Shown here in pieces: positions 9,822-20,584 of a stretch of DNA of 24,169 nt. This DNA comes from Protostelium mycophagum (Eukaryota; Evosea; Variosea; Protosteliida; Protosteliaceae). Location: the NCBI GenBank assembly GCA_002081555.1, contig MZNV01001220.1, positions 1 to 24,169 of the forward strand, read 5' to 3'. Made by a program: the position numbers and the translations under genes. The notes under the pieces are model-generated. The model did not search any database, was not told the DNA's origin, and saw only the letters and a program-made list of their open reading frames with translations. How positions within the stretch are numbered: the stretch's first letter is position 1; every line of letters starts with the position of its first letter.

Positions 9822-11018
9822 TCATTTGCTGGGATCATGTCCCCAGTTCTTAAGAGAATAAGTCCATTTCGTGTGTTCCAAGTCTTCCTTCTCTGGCCGC
9901 TGTGCAGAGTGTCTCTTGATGTAGCTCCTGACTTTTCTCATGTGAGCAATGTCCTCTTCAGAGTAGTCAGACTCGCTCTTTCCAAGTATCTCAATAATCT
10001 TCTTTCCGGATTTGTGGCCGACAGCTTCAGACTCTCCTTCTTTGGTGAACCCAGTCTGCGATGACGTCATGATGGGAATAAAATGTATGTGGTTTTACCT
10101 CTTTACTCTCGGTCGTTTCGAGCCATTTTTCGAGCTCATCGCTGGACATGTTGACCAGCTTCTTGAAATCACTGACGACTGTCTTCTCATCTGCGGTCAA
10201 TTCGTCATCTTCTTCCTCATTTTTGGAATCCTCCTCTTCAGAGGCCTTCTTTTTCTTGGGACTTGCTGGTGCTTTCTTTGGGCTTCCAGGGGCCTTTTTG
10301 GGGCTGGCAGACTTCTTTGCCTTGGGCTTCTTGGCAGTTCGCTCCTTCGTTCATGTCAGATGACGTCAGATCTCATATACATCCACAGCTCACATTATAT
10401 TCCTCGTCATCCTCTGTATTCCTCTTCTTTCCACCAGATCTGCTGCGAGTACGCGTGGCGACACCTGCGTTGGGGTCTGCGGCCTTTTTACCTCCCTTCT
10501 TCTTTGGGGATTTGGCCTCTTCTTCGCTCTCCTCCTCTTCTTCATCATCTTCACCTTCTGAATCTGCTTTTTTGGGGCTTGATTTGGCCTTCTTTGGGCT
10601 GGCAGACTTCTTTGGGCTTGCCGATCTCTTTGGAGATCCCTTCTTTTTGGGAGATTTGGCCTCTGAAGGAAGAATGAGCCACAAAACGGCTGAGTGACAT
10701 ACCTTTTTCGTCTTCTTCCTTTTCTTCCCCGTCATCGGATTTTCCACCATCCTCTCCGTCATCTTGTTTATGTAAGGCCTCTGGCTTGTGTGCCGCTTTG
10801 GCACCAGTCTTATCACTCTTCACTGCGTTAGATGAGCTCCATGCAAAGTTTCACAATAGAATAGCCATACCTATGTACTGAGGATCTTCTTTAGAGGCAT
10901 GGACTTCGTGGGACTTGATTTTTGTATCACCTTCTACTTTCTTTTCCACTGTTCCTTCTATAGTGCCACCTTGGCTGTTCCAAGTGACTTTATCACCTTT
11001 CTCTAGCTCTTCAGACAT
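9822..11018 (-). CDS. DUF2945 (HVA1/TUDOR) - SPKK linker - DUF3140 protein, 338 aa
   Basis: Five minus-strand exons (11018-10871, 10822-10703, 10662-10394, 10344-10099, 10055-9822) join in phase to 338 aa. Residues ~6-70 (GDKVTWNSQGGTIEGTVEKK ... HEVHASKEDPQYIVKSDKTG) match the HVA1 TUDOR-like family, DUF2945. Residues ~85-232 are an acidic and basic low-complexity linker with nine SPKK/SPKR motifs, the type that binds the DNA minor groove in histone H1 and DEK-like proteins. Residues ~234-337 (VVSDFKKLVNMSSDELEKWL ... VGHKSGKKIIEILGK ... EEDIAHMRKVRSYIKRH ... SLKNWGHDPSK) match DUF3140. Both end domains are known mostly from bacteria and fungi, where their biochemical role is unclear. Inference: a nuclear DNA- or chromatin-associated protein. 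The exon 4 acceptor could lie 15 nt further in without frame change. Confidence 0.85.
10062..10069. promoter_or_regulatory. TGACGTCA palindrome in an intron
   Basis: Perfect CRE/ATF-type palindrome inside the last intron of the DUF2945/DUF3140 gene; a second copy lies in its preceding intron at 10361-10368. They may be splice-linked or transcription-factor sites. Confidence 0.3.
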
Positions 11019-11787
11019 GCTGCTGTTTGTCTGTAACTCTCCAACTGCTGTTTACGACTGCCGTTAAAAATCACGTGATTCCGCCCATCGCATATTTCAG
11101 TGCCATAAATACAAACAATAAAAGAAGCTGTTATCGTGAATAAATCATTTTCATATGTCTTCGAATTTGGATGGGTTGGTGTGAAGCGTATTTTTACAGA
11201 CTAATGGCAAGAGGTTCTTGTATCGTGTTCGTGTTATGAGCCACTATCGCACAAACGCCATCATTATAAATATGCCAACATTGTCCAGCGCCTTTTGAAA
11301 CCCCCGCGACGTACGTGGGAGAAATGGGCTGACCTGGACTTTAACGTCTTTTCTTCATTTTCTCCAGTGTACACCGAACATGTGGTGTTCTCACTCGAAA
11401 CAATTTTTTGCCCTAAAATACAGAGCAGAACAAGGGTGGGAGGGTGGGAGGCGAGTTGAAAAGGATTGTGAAGGTCCAGCTGAACGAAACGTGCAATGAA
11501 GAGCAACACGCCAACTACCGATGATCCACTGCAAAAACCGTGCAAACAAGCTCAACGTCTTTTGACGAATTTTGGCGGGAAAATATTTTTGTCCTAACGT
11601 CTTTTATCAATTCTCTTTTTCCGCCGAACCATGCTTCTTTCATCACACGACCATCCATCTTCTGTGTCAGTGATTTGTCGAATCCGATTCTCACGGTCTA
11701 CAATAAGATAAGTCTGTTGGTCTACAACAGCATTTTATTCGCTCTCAACAGCGAGCACCGGCTGCGGGAACGATCAGGGATAGAAGC
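11019..11787. promoter_or_regulatory. Divergent promoter region of the DUF2945/DUF3140 gene and WASHC5
   Basis: 769-bp gap between two divergent genes. The decamer AACGTCTTTT occurs three times on the plus strand (11343-11352, 11554-11563, 11596-11605). An E2F-like site, TTTTGGCGGGAAAA, lies at 11570-11583 between the second and third copies. Several open frames cross the gap on both strands, but none has a recognisable product or a consistent splice pattern. I treat the region as promoter and 5' UTR. Confidence 0.4.
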
Positions 11788-14700
11788 ATGGATTTCCTGG
11801 CTCAGAACAACATATGCGGTCAGACTCTGCTTCGAATTGTATCTAGAGGTGATTCGATTTATCAAAACTTGGGAGAGTGACCAGCAGCGTCGAAAAGAGC
11901 TGTTGATCGAGACCTAATCTATTCAAACAATGTGACACTGTTGATTTCAATTATCAAGCCATAATGTAAAATCGAGCAGTATTGATTCCTGTCAGGAAAC
12001 TCTATTATCGCAGAGCTGCTACGTTTGAGCGATAATATTCCCTCCGCTTTCCGTCTGGCAGATAAAGAGACACAGAGGAGATATGGGGATCTCATCTTCG
12101 ATTTCACTTACTTGTCGAAGACCGATCTATGCGAACACAATATTGCCTCTAATGCTGTGAGTATTCCCTCTTATCTATCTCGAGATCAGCCCAGCGATCA
12201 TATTCATTTTAAATCGAGAATGAATTGGTCACTGAAAATTTTTTCTGATGGTAAATAGAACCTCATGGACGCCGATGAAGAGTTTAGAGACAATCACATC
12301 GAGATACTTCGCAGATTCTACGGTTTATTCGAGGGAATCTACAAATACATAAAAGGTATCCTCATCACGAACCAAAAAATCACATCTCTCGTGTTCCATC
12401 AATAATTTCACCGCTCAAAATGAAACCCAGCTCTTAGACATTCTCATCATTCCAAGACTTTGGCAAAGCCGCGAATAATTCTGTCTAACATCATGATGAT
12501 ACATTATGTGGCATGACCTGTACAGATTTCACACAGTATCTCGAAGACTTGGAGAATGGCGTTTTTATTCAACACACCCTCGAGGTAATTTTCTTCGAAT
12601 ATTTGAAAAGCAGCGGAAGGCAGGTGTCCATAGAGCTGCAATCACCGAAGAGAAGACAACCTCTTCAACATAAAACCCAACGTTAGTCTAGCTGCGGCAG
12701 AGCCGAGTTTTGTGATGAGTATATATAATGAGCAAGTTGATGTGAATAAAACTACAGGGTATTTTATTAAACAACGACGGAAAGCAGCTTATGGCAGAAG
12801 CACCTTATTTGTGGGGTGTCATCCTCAAACTCCTCGATGAAAAGATAGAAGGTGAGGTGATATCTCGACATACAGACTGAGATATCTTAGGAATCGTGCG
12901 TGAACGTATGCTGATATCTTACCTCCGTTATAAGGTGATTTTTAACCAATAAATTTTTCCCAAAACAAAAATAAATTTTTGTGGTCCAAAACAGATGAAC
13001 CATATCTATACCATCAGAACAAAAAATTATTCCGCAAAACACCAACACACGTAGGGCCAAGCCGAAGAGCCCCTCATCGACGAAGTCTGCAAGCTGTTGA
13101 AAAGCACCGGCTTCGTCCTTAACAGCCCAAAGAGGCCACAGAACTACCCCGAAGAATTTTACAGCAGAGTGCCCATACCCAAGAGCTTCATCAGGATGTT
13201 GATAGGAAGACTCAGGAGTGATGACATCTACAACCAAAACCTGTCATACCCTCTGCCAGATCACAGAAGTACCGCCTTGTCGACACAAGCCTCCATGATC
13301 TACATCATCTTGTACTTTGTGCCGGAGATGCTACAAGATGAGATGGTGAGGAGAATTCACGGAAGATTCGTGGAAAGTTCTGGGAAAGTTCTGATAGAAG
13401 TAGGCAATTATGAGAGAGATAGTGGATAAGCATTTCCCTGACAACTGGATGGTCCCTTATTACCTTGGATACACCGTAGATCTACTTGACGTAAGTTACG
13501 TCACAACCTGTCATTTCTGACAGGAACGACAGGTATGGGACGGGTACAGAGCGGCCAAGGCGGCTATTTCTAGCAGTGTACTGATCAACAATGTCAACAG
13601 ATTGAGAGACCTTCACTTTGGAAAAGTCGATACGTGAGTAATTTTTTTTGAATTTTGAAAAATAAAATAAATGACATTGTCTCAGTTTGATGAAGCAGCT
13701 CACCGGATTTTTATCTGAAGGTGTCTTGACAGAGGAATATATTCTCGATAACTTGGGAAAATTATTGGCATGCGTACGAGACGCCAACGTGACACTGAGG
13801 TAAGGTCACCATGATGAAGTAATGATGACAGTTGTAGATGGGTGATGTTACACGTCACGTGTAATGATAAGAAGATAAAACCTATGATATATCAAGGGGA
13901 GGTCGACTTCGACAAGATATTACATCTCTTATTGGATACCGCACAATTCGAGGTATTTTATTTTAATTTAATTTTTAAATGATCTTTTAATATGTTATTT
14001 AATAAAGTAAAGTAAATTATTTCATTTTATTTTCCAAATTATTTTCTGATTTATTTTTAGTACATATTGAAGAGCTTGTTCCAAGACCTGCTAAACGCGA
14101 AGAAAGACAGGTGAATAAAAATGTCTCGTTGTAGATAGACGTAACTGAACCTAAAAGATGGGAATCCCATAAGAAGGAATGTACCGAGAGAATGACAGAA
14201 TTATCCGAATATTTCTCCGGAGAGAAAGCCCTAACCCGTGTCAAGAAGAACGAAAATTTGATGAAATGGTTCCAGCACATAGGTACGTCAAATGACGTCA
14301 TCACATATGAGTTCGACACATGTCATCATGATATTGACAATGACAAATTTTATTTTTGTATTGCGTTCGGCAATAAGAATATCTTTAAGTGTCATTTTGA
14401 CATGCTTTGACATCTCCAGGACAACAGATTGTCGGCTTGGACTACAGTGACTTTGTCATGGCGGGAAGAAAGATCGCGCAGTTGATACAAGCCCTCATTC
14501 AAGTTGAAGAATTCCAGCAAATCGACCAGAGTCTCCAAGTGAAACAATTCTTGGTGGATACAAGAGGATATCTTAACCAGATGTTGCGTATAATCAACAT
14601 CAAAGAGGAGGTATTTATTCACTGAAATTCCCCTGAAATTTCATATGTTCACCAAAGTTCTCGTGATCTCACAGATTCCTGGAAAAAATCTCAAAGTCTT

Positions 14701-17700
14701 CGAAAAGGCAGTTGTAAACTGAGGGGTGCAGGTACTTGTGACATTATCGGTTGTGGGAGACCTCACCTTCGCATGGCAACTCATCCACAGCTACGTCAAA
14801 GGCATGCAGATGAGAATCAAAAAGTGAGTCGGTGGGAGGAATCGAACCCCAGTATCTGACTCCCGCAGGGACCCCTGGTCTGTGCTGAAGCTGAGAGCCA
14901 CCTTTTTGAAATTAACGTCTATTCTACAAATGCCTTTAGTCCGAATCAACCAAGCCGAGAGCGCAGATCTTGTCTCCGTTTCTGAATATTATTCCGGTAC
15001 GTCAAACTACAACGAGACCATACTTAACTGTCACATCTGACACGTGACGTGGGTGACGTTTGACAGGTGAACTGGTGGCGTTCGTGAGAACGGTGTTGGA
15101 GATTGTACCGAAGAGCATGTTCGAGATATTGAGTACAATTATAGACTTGCAGACCAATAAGATCAAAGAGATCCCACACCGTATTGACAGGGACAAACTC
15201 GTCGAGTGAGTTCTATTTTTAGAACATCCACCTCTGTAGTTGTTGATTCGTATTCACCTGATTTCTACTGCGGCACTTTTACCTCTTCACTCAGCTTCAC
15301 ATCAAGAAAGACTTGGTCGTGGATGTAATATATTGTATTATACTTATGTGGCCAGGTTTGGCCAATTGGATCAGAGGTATCTGTTGGCGAAGGCGAGTCA
15401 TTCTATATCTGTTTTCACACAAGGAATCCTCGCCATGAACCAGACCTTGATCGGTATGTTACACATCCCGCAGATTTATTTTGTTCTGAACACTTCACGA
15501 AACGAATTCTGTTGTACATCATATGATCGTTATATTAAATAATATTTATATTTCAAAAATAAATATATCATCTTATCGTAACAAATATATTATTTATCGT
15601 GACAAATGTGTTATTTTATCGTGACAAATGTATTATTTTATTGTGACAAATATATTATTTTATCGCGACAAATATATTATTTATCGCGACAAATATATTA
15701 TCTTATCGCGACATATCGACTCAAATGCAGTAAACATAAATGATCCAGGTATCATCAAAGTGGACCCCAAGCAACTGTTAGAGGACGGGATAAGAAAGGA
15801 GCTCGTGCTCCAGATATCTTCCGCACTAAACAATAAGCTCGAATTTCCCACCAACACAACAGACGAATTCAATGCCAGATTGAGAGGCCTCGAGATACAA
15901 CTCGACGGTATCCGGAGGTGACTGCGAAAACTCGGTGAAATCTCGCTGAAATTTCAAAGATCTTTCCAGTACATTTCGGATTACGTGAATGTCTACGGAT
16001 TGAAGATCTGGCAAGAGGAGTTTTCCAGGATTATAAATTTCAATGTTGAGCAGGAGTGCAACAGGTTTTTAAAGAAGAAGGTATACGACTGGCAGTCTGT
16101 ATACCAATCTGTGGCCATACCTATACCCGTCTACAGACCTACTGATGAGTAAGTTTTTATTGTTAAGAAGTATCAATATATTCAACATTGAAATATGACC
16201 ATAATTCAAACATCACAGGCTCTCCAGAAACTTCATCGGAAGACTCGCAAACGCTCTGATGACCCTGACAGATGTCAAGAGGACGGTTTATGTATTCCAG
16301 ATGTCAGGCTGGTTCGACCAGTCCGGCAAAGAGGTCATTGGTGCCAAGAGCTTCGACTTGTTGTTGTCTGCGGTATCGGTATTTGGGATGAGTGGACTCG
16401 ACCAATTGTTGTGCTTTATGATTGTAGCCCAGCTGCAGAAATTCACGCGCGAGATCAGAAGAGAGGTAATTTCCGTGAAATTTCATTGTTCTTTTGGTGA
16501 TTTCGGTGATCCTGACGGTAACTACCGTGTTCACTTCACGTGAGATTCATGACCTTAGAAATTGACTGTTGTAGATGACACCAAGCATGAAGAATTTTCT
16601 GGCAGAATATGCCAACAAATTGTCACCTATCAATTCGCTCCCAACGATACACCCTTCTAAACTGTACCCCCCCGGAATACAGACTTTGGGAAAATTCACT
16701 ACCATCTTCAATGACGTCACCACCCGAGTTGGGCTTCTACAACTGTTACGTAAACAGATCGCCATCGTATTGAACGTGAGTTTTCTCCGAAATTTGGGTG
16801 AAAACTGACGGAGTAGTTGGCCTCTAAATTGGATTCTAACCAGTTATACTGTGCGATGTCTACAATGAACAACTCCCTCATCAAGGACATCCAAGAGCAC
16901 TACTTGCAGTGAGTTGATATGATATCACACGTCATGATTCGTGACATCTCACAGACCCGAAACGAAGCCTTACCCCGGCGAAGAGAACTTTTTGTTGTCA
17001 GAGTTAAGCAAGTATCTGGAGATATCAGGAATCAACGATCCTTATACAAAGATATACATCACCACATACCCGATCGAGAACTTTGCATACGTCGCCTTCA
17101 CTTACATCTTGTCGCAGGTAGATATATTGTTCTTCAACGAATGATGTCAAGTGTTTTTTGGCGGCTCTGCCGCTGTTTCGGCAAATAAGAATTTTGTCGA
17201 AGCTCTCGGTGTGTTATTCACTGCGGCTCTGCCGCAGTGTCGTGTTGTAGTACTTCCGTAAATGCCGAAAACATGCTCAGAACTATCAGTAGAAATGCAT
17301 TTCTGCAAAGCGCAAAGAAAACTCGGTCAAACCACCTGCGTTCTCTCTGACCCAAACAAGGTCACCAAATTTCGTTATAACGCACAACTCGCCGGACTCC
17401 AGCACAAGAACCCCAAGGACAAGACGGCCTTTGACTCTACTCCTTTCATCGTTGGGGTCATCACCATATTGAAACAATTTCACTCTTCCATTACAAAGAA
17501 GATCTTGGCACTCGTGGGACAATACATCAGATTGAACATCAGCATCTCCGGAAAAGAGTAATGAGCCAGTTGTAGATGTAGTTGTAGACTGACAAGAGTA
17601 GGAACAAGGGTGTTCAAGAACTGTCCGATGACGTGATATGCTGTTTGTTATTCCTGGAGGACTTTTGCAAACTGAGTAACGCAGAGAGAAAGATAGTAGA

Positions 17701-17786
17701 AGGTAACTGTTGAAATGTCAAATGTGGGGGTGTTTATATATGCAGGGTACGTACCTGCTTATGTCTTGGACAATTTCACCCACTGA
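11788..17786 (+). CDS. WASHC5: WASH complex subunit 5, strumpellin, 1151 aa, 27 exons
   Basis: Strumpellin is a core helical subunit of the WASH complex, which activates Arp2/3 on endosomes for actin-driven sorting. Exons: 11788-11848, 11996-12156, 12259-12355, 12526-12584, 12758-12851, 12891-12934, 13055-13345, 13404-13490, 13524-13633, 13686-13799, 13838-13952, 14061-14110, 14158-14282, 14420-14610, 14732-14823, 14869-14996, 15067-15205, 15356-15453, 15749-15917, 15960-16148, 16219-16465, 16575-16775, 16817-16908, 16955-17117, 17361-17557, 17602-17702, 17746-17786. They keep phase and give 1151 aa (human 1159). Conserved stretches run end to end: [120 protein letters not shown]. The start matches the family N-terminus MxDFLAxNNxCGQTLL. 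The acceptor at 17601 is the only doubtful one. Confidence 0.97.
12695..12705. repeat. Intronic palindrome CGGCAGAGCCG
   Basis: Perfect inverted repeat in WASHC5 intron 4. A related GGCAAAGCC (12472-12480) lies in intron 3. Confidence 0.55.
14824..14868 (+). other. 45-nt WASHC5 intron containing a tRNA T-arm-like sequence
   Basis: The minus strand of this intron contains GGGGTTCGATTCC, which fits the Pol III B box and can form a four-pair T stem. No other tRNA arm is present, so it is at most a tRNA-derived fragment or chance. Confidence 0.3.
15561..15712 (+). repeat. Seven-copy 21/22-bp minisatellite in WASHC5 intron 18
   Basis: Tandem units of consensus AAATATATTATTTTATCGCGAC begin at 15561, 15583, 15604, 15626, 15648, 15670 and 15691. 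They alternate between 21 and 22 bp by one T in a T run. Early copies read TCGTGAC or TCGTAAC; the last three read TCGCGAC. The array fills about half of a 295-nt intron, the longest of this gene. Confidence 0.95.
17161..17237. repeat. Pair of intronic palindromes CGGCTCTGCCG
   Basis: GCGGCTCTGCCGC (17161-17173) and CTGCGGCTCTGCCGCAG (17221-17237) lie 48 bp apart in the 243-nt WASHC5 intron 24. The second is a 17-bp palindrome with 7-bp arms. Between them is AT-rich intron sequence. Confidence 0.75.
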
Positions 17787-17794
17787 GGTTGATC

Positions 17795-17800
17795 AATAAA
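17795..17800 (+). terminator. AATAAA polyadenylation signal of WASHC5
   Basis: AATAAA starts nine bases after the TGA stop of WASHC5, giving a 3' UTR of probably a few tens of bases. Confidence 0.65.
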
Positions 17801-18015
17801 TACTTCTTCGACTGTTGTTCGTATGTTGTAAATAAATTATTGGATTTTGGCGTGTCTGACCAGCAGAATTTGAGAGTCATTAGACACATCTCGATCTTTC
17901 CCTCCCATCAATTGATGGTCACAAACACAAACTGAACAGTTTGATGACCGCAATTCAATCATAAGTTTCAAGTAATAAAATAAAAATAAAATAATAAAGG
18001 TTTGGCGCACCAGCT

Positions 18016-18481
18016 ATGGCACAAGAAGGTGGAAAATTAATACAGTATTTATTTTAAATAATCACAGGAGCAGAATCACTCAACAATTGGTTTGGACAAA
18101 TTCTTAGCAACAAGCTGTTGTGGAATTTGGAAAAAGAAATGCCCATATCTACAAACTATGAAAAAGTCTACCATTTATTTTCTCCAAATTTTTTGGAAAC
18201 CAACACTGGCAGGTTCGGCAAATCATGCAAACTCCATTAATTGCAACAGATTCACAAGATGATGAGAACGATGAGCAATAAAACTTGATGAATCTTCGAT
18301 TTTTTATTGCGTTGTAAAATCGCAAGGTTACTTCTCCGATGAAGTCGTCCTCCTCTTACTCTCCACAGTCGCTCTCTCTCTCGGCCTCAGCTATAGCATT
18401 TATAAGTATGAACATAAGAAGCATTTTTGGGGAGCGGAGTGTCCCAAGTTTTTTTTTTCTTCACCACATGATGAGCAATAA
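18016..18481 (+). CDS. Small protein with two possible C-termini (membrane or soluble)
   Basis: Not recognised. Exon 1 is 18016-18028 (MAQE) and exon 2 starts at 18068 after a 39-nt GT-AG intron. It continues ESLNNWFGQILSNKLLWNLE and YEKVYHLFSPNFLETNTG. If the next donor is the GC dinucleotide at 18209, two acceptors keep frame. Acceptor 18249 gives the tail DSQDDENDEQ and a stop at 18281 (61 aa). Acceptor 18326 gives YFSDE followed by the hydrophobic run VVLLLLSTVALSLGLSYSIY and a tail ending SSPHDEQ, stop at 18481 (102 aa). Both stops lie in the same GATGAGCAATAAAA, so AATAAA overlaps TAA in each. Using the nearby GT donor at 18213 instead gives only short tails. The exon 2 frame is convincing; the alternative ends are inference. 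Confidence 0.4.
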
Positions 18482-19068
18482 AATGTTGGCGAAATAGTAT
18501 TGTATTGTGAAATTTTGTACATGAAACAAGGTATTTTTTGGGAACCAGTGTGCTATCTACACTATTGTAGTATTGATATAATTCAACACTTTTTACAGCA
18601 GTGTAAATACATAATAATCCAACCAAAAAGAACAATTATTTATTTTATTATTTAGGCCAGCATTTTTTCTCGTATTTGTACCAACATAACACTACAATAT
18701 AATGTGATTTTTTATCTCATTTGTTGGAATGATATTTCACGATCGGTTGTTCTTCATTTCTTGCACTGTTGAGAGACATGCAAATCCAACAATTTTCAAA
18801 TCTCTGGTGAATTTCTCGTCGTGATTGATATTTCTGGCATAGGAATCTCGTCCAGAAATTCTCGATGCTCTCTCATCCACAAAAAATATACACACATAAC
18901 TTTTCCCTTTAGGCCATAAAAGTTATTGTTTTTTCAAAAAACATAATTCAGTGAAAAATCCAAAAAAATTTTACACAGACAAAAAATTGAACCCAGCAAA
19001 AACCAAATCTGACAGCCGTTGTAGATGATAAAAAAATTGTTAGCTCACTTTTTCGGCCGACCACAGCT
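18482..19068. other. AT-rich intergenic stretch
   Basis: 587 bp with no supported gene. A minus-strand open frame (18635-18387) lacks an ATG and is antisense to the membrane exon. One GTTGTAGATG copy lies at 19018-19027, just before tRNA-Asn. Confidence 0.45.
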
Positions 19069-19141
19069 GCTCTTATGGCGCAACCGGTAGCGCGTTCGGC
19101 TGTTAACCGAAAGGTTCCTGGTTCGAGCCCAGGTAGGAGCG
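19069..19141 (+). tRNA. tRNA-Asn (GTT)
   Basis: 73-nt cloverleaf without intron. Acceptor GCTCTTA pairs fully with TAGGAGC, discriminator G. The anticodon arm TTCGGCTGTTAACCGAA is typical of tRNA-Asn, and the B box GGTTCGAGCCC is intact. Confidence 0.96.
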
Positions 19142-19322
19142 ATTATTTTGCTCCACTGGGACGTTACCTGTCAAATGTCACTTCTTACAGTGGTAAAGTT
19201 TCGAATCAATAATTTTTTTTGAGAGAAAGTCAGGAAAGGACTTTTTTACCTCTACAAATGCATCAAGGATTTATCCCACTAAATTAAAAAATACATGATT
19301 ATAAAGAGGACATAAAAAGAAG

Positions 19323-19395
19323 CTCCCTGACCGGGAATCGAACCCGGGTCCCCACCGTGACAGGGTGGTATACTTATCCGCTATACTATCAAGGA
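19323..19395 (-). tRNA. tRNA-Asp (GTC)
   Basis: 73-nt minus-strand cloverleaf. Acceptor TCCTTGA pairs with TCAGGGA, discriminator G. The anticodon loop in CACCCTGTCACGGTG carries GTC, and the B box GGTTCGATTCC is intact. It converges with tRNA-Asn 180 bp away. Confidence 0.96.
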
Positions 19396-20584
19396 TCTTG
19401 TGTTCGTCGTTTTTCCCGCCATCTGTCAAAAATTGCTTGACACAGCATTGTACAGTTCTCTGCTATCTTGATGCAACGCTTGGCAATGCACGTGAAGGAA
19501 CTGTGGGCTCTGTAAAATATCAGAAATAATCAGCAGATGGAAGATCTTTAGATCAACTCGTGTTGAATGCAATGTACATCCATGCTGGAGGATAAAAGAT
19601 ACCTGAAGATGGCTCTACAGTGGTCTTCCAAGCAGACCTGCTTTTTATACTTGGCGGAAGTGGATGCACATCTTGAGGCTCTGCACAAACATCAAATGAT
19701 GAGCAGTGAGAGCATCTAGTACTCACTCGTGGATGCATCTTTATACATTCACCCCAACTACCGTAATAAGTCATGTTCTCAAAAAGAGGGTAAAAACAGT
19801 CCAATTCTCCTCAGCCATCTTCTCGGCCGTCAAGCATGTGGACACTTGACCCGGGCTTCAGCAGGACTGCAATTGTAAGTATTCATGAGCAGGGGTCCGT
19901 TGCGCACGAACTCACCGACTTGGGCATCAGTGAGCTGACGGACTGGTATACACTCTCTATTGTGACCAAAGTGAATTAAAGGTGAAGATTAGAACTTGGA
20001 TAATCCAATGAAACGATCACAAAGTCGATCCAACCCCAAGTGGCAGAAGAGGGGGTGTTCTGCCTTATATCAGAAAAAGGCATGAGAGATTAGGAACTGA
20101 ATCGCCTCACGACATGATATGGTTTGGAAAGAACCTGAAGGAATTTCTGGGAATAATCCTCATGAAGGATAAAGAGCTGCTGAAAGGGGTTGGACGTCCA
20201 CGTGCTGAGGTATTTTAGGAAATGAAGAAAAATGGAGCGGGTCCTTTTCTGAAAACTGTAAGATACTTACGTTATGTAATACTCAAAGTGAGGGAGGGCC
20301 TCTGATCTCAGCCCATCAAAGAGTAATATGAGGATTTTGAGATAGATATATCAGTGGAGGTGCTAATGTAGTTCTGTAGTCCAAAGAAGCGCTTTTTTGG
20401 CGCTTTTTCTATGCATTCTAATCTCTTGGGCTCCTCCCGTTGCGTTCCATGGCGGTTGGTGATCTGATCTGCCGAGAGCGGTTTGAAATTTTAAAAACGG
20501 TTTTCGCGGGAAAAGAATTCGAAAATCCTCGGAAGGACATTTTAAATTGGTGCACTCATTGAGATTTAAAGAGAGTAGTCGATA
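19396..20584 (-). other. Poorly interpretable stretch with possible cysteine-rich exons
   Basis: About 1.2 kb without a confident gene. The minus strand has open segments that look coding: ECIPVRQLTDAQVGEFVRNG continuing to CSPAEARVKCPHA (about 19960-19830), and FYPLFENMTYYGSWGECIKM (about 19800-19735) followed by a good GTGAGT donor and a cag acceptor 46 nt on. The plus strand has competing open segments, for example WFGKNLKEFLGIILMKDK near 20120-20180. No family was recognised, no start codon could be fixed and no continuous exon chain could be built. It could be a fast-evolving secreted-type gene, a decayed gene or chance. Confidence 0.25.

Noticed and set aside
11540-11917. Plus-strand 125-codon open frame over the WASHC5 start
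   Set aside because: It overlaps WASHC5 exon 1 in a different frame. The strumpellin N-terminus there is unmistakable.
15561-15712. CRISPR-like array
   Set aside because: The units are directly tandem with no unique spacers, and they lie in a eukaryotic intron.
17262-17360. Open frame [16 protein letters not shown] as part of WASHC5
   Set aside because: The phase does not fit any acceptor there. Alignment with the family puts the exon start at 17361 (VTKFRYN), leaving this stretch in the intron.
18387-18635. Minus-strand open frame with a hydrophobic start
   Set aside because: It starts with TTG rather than ATG, is antisense to the likely membrane exon, and resembles nothing known.
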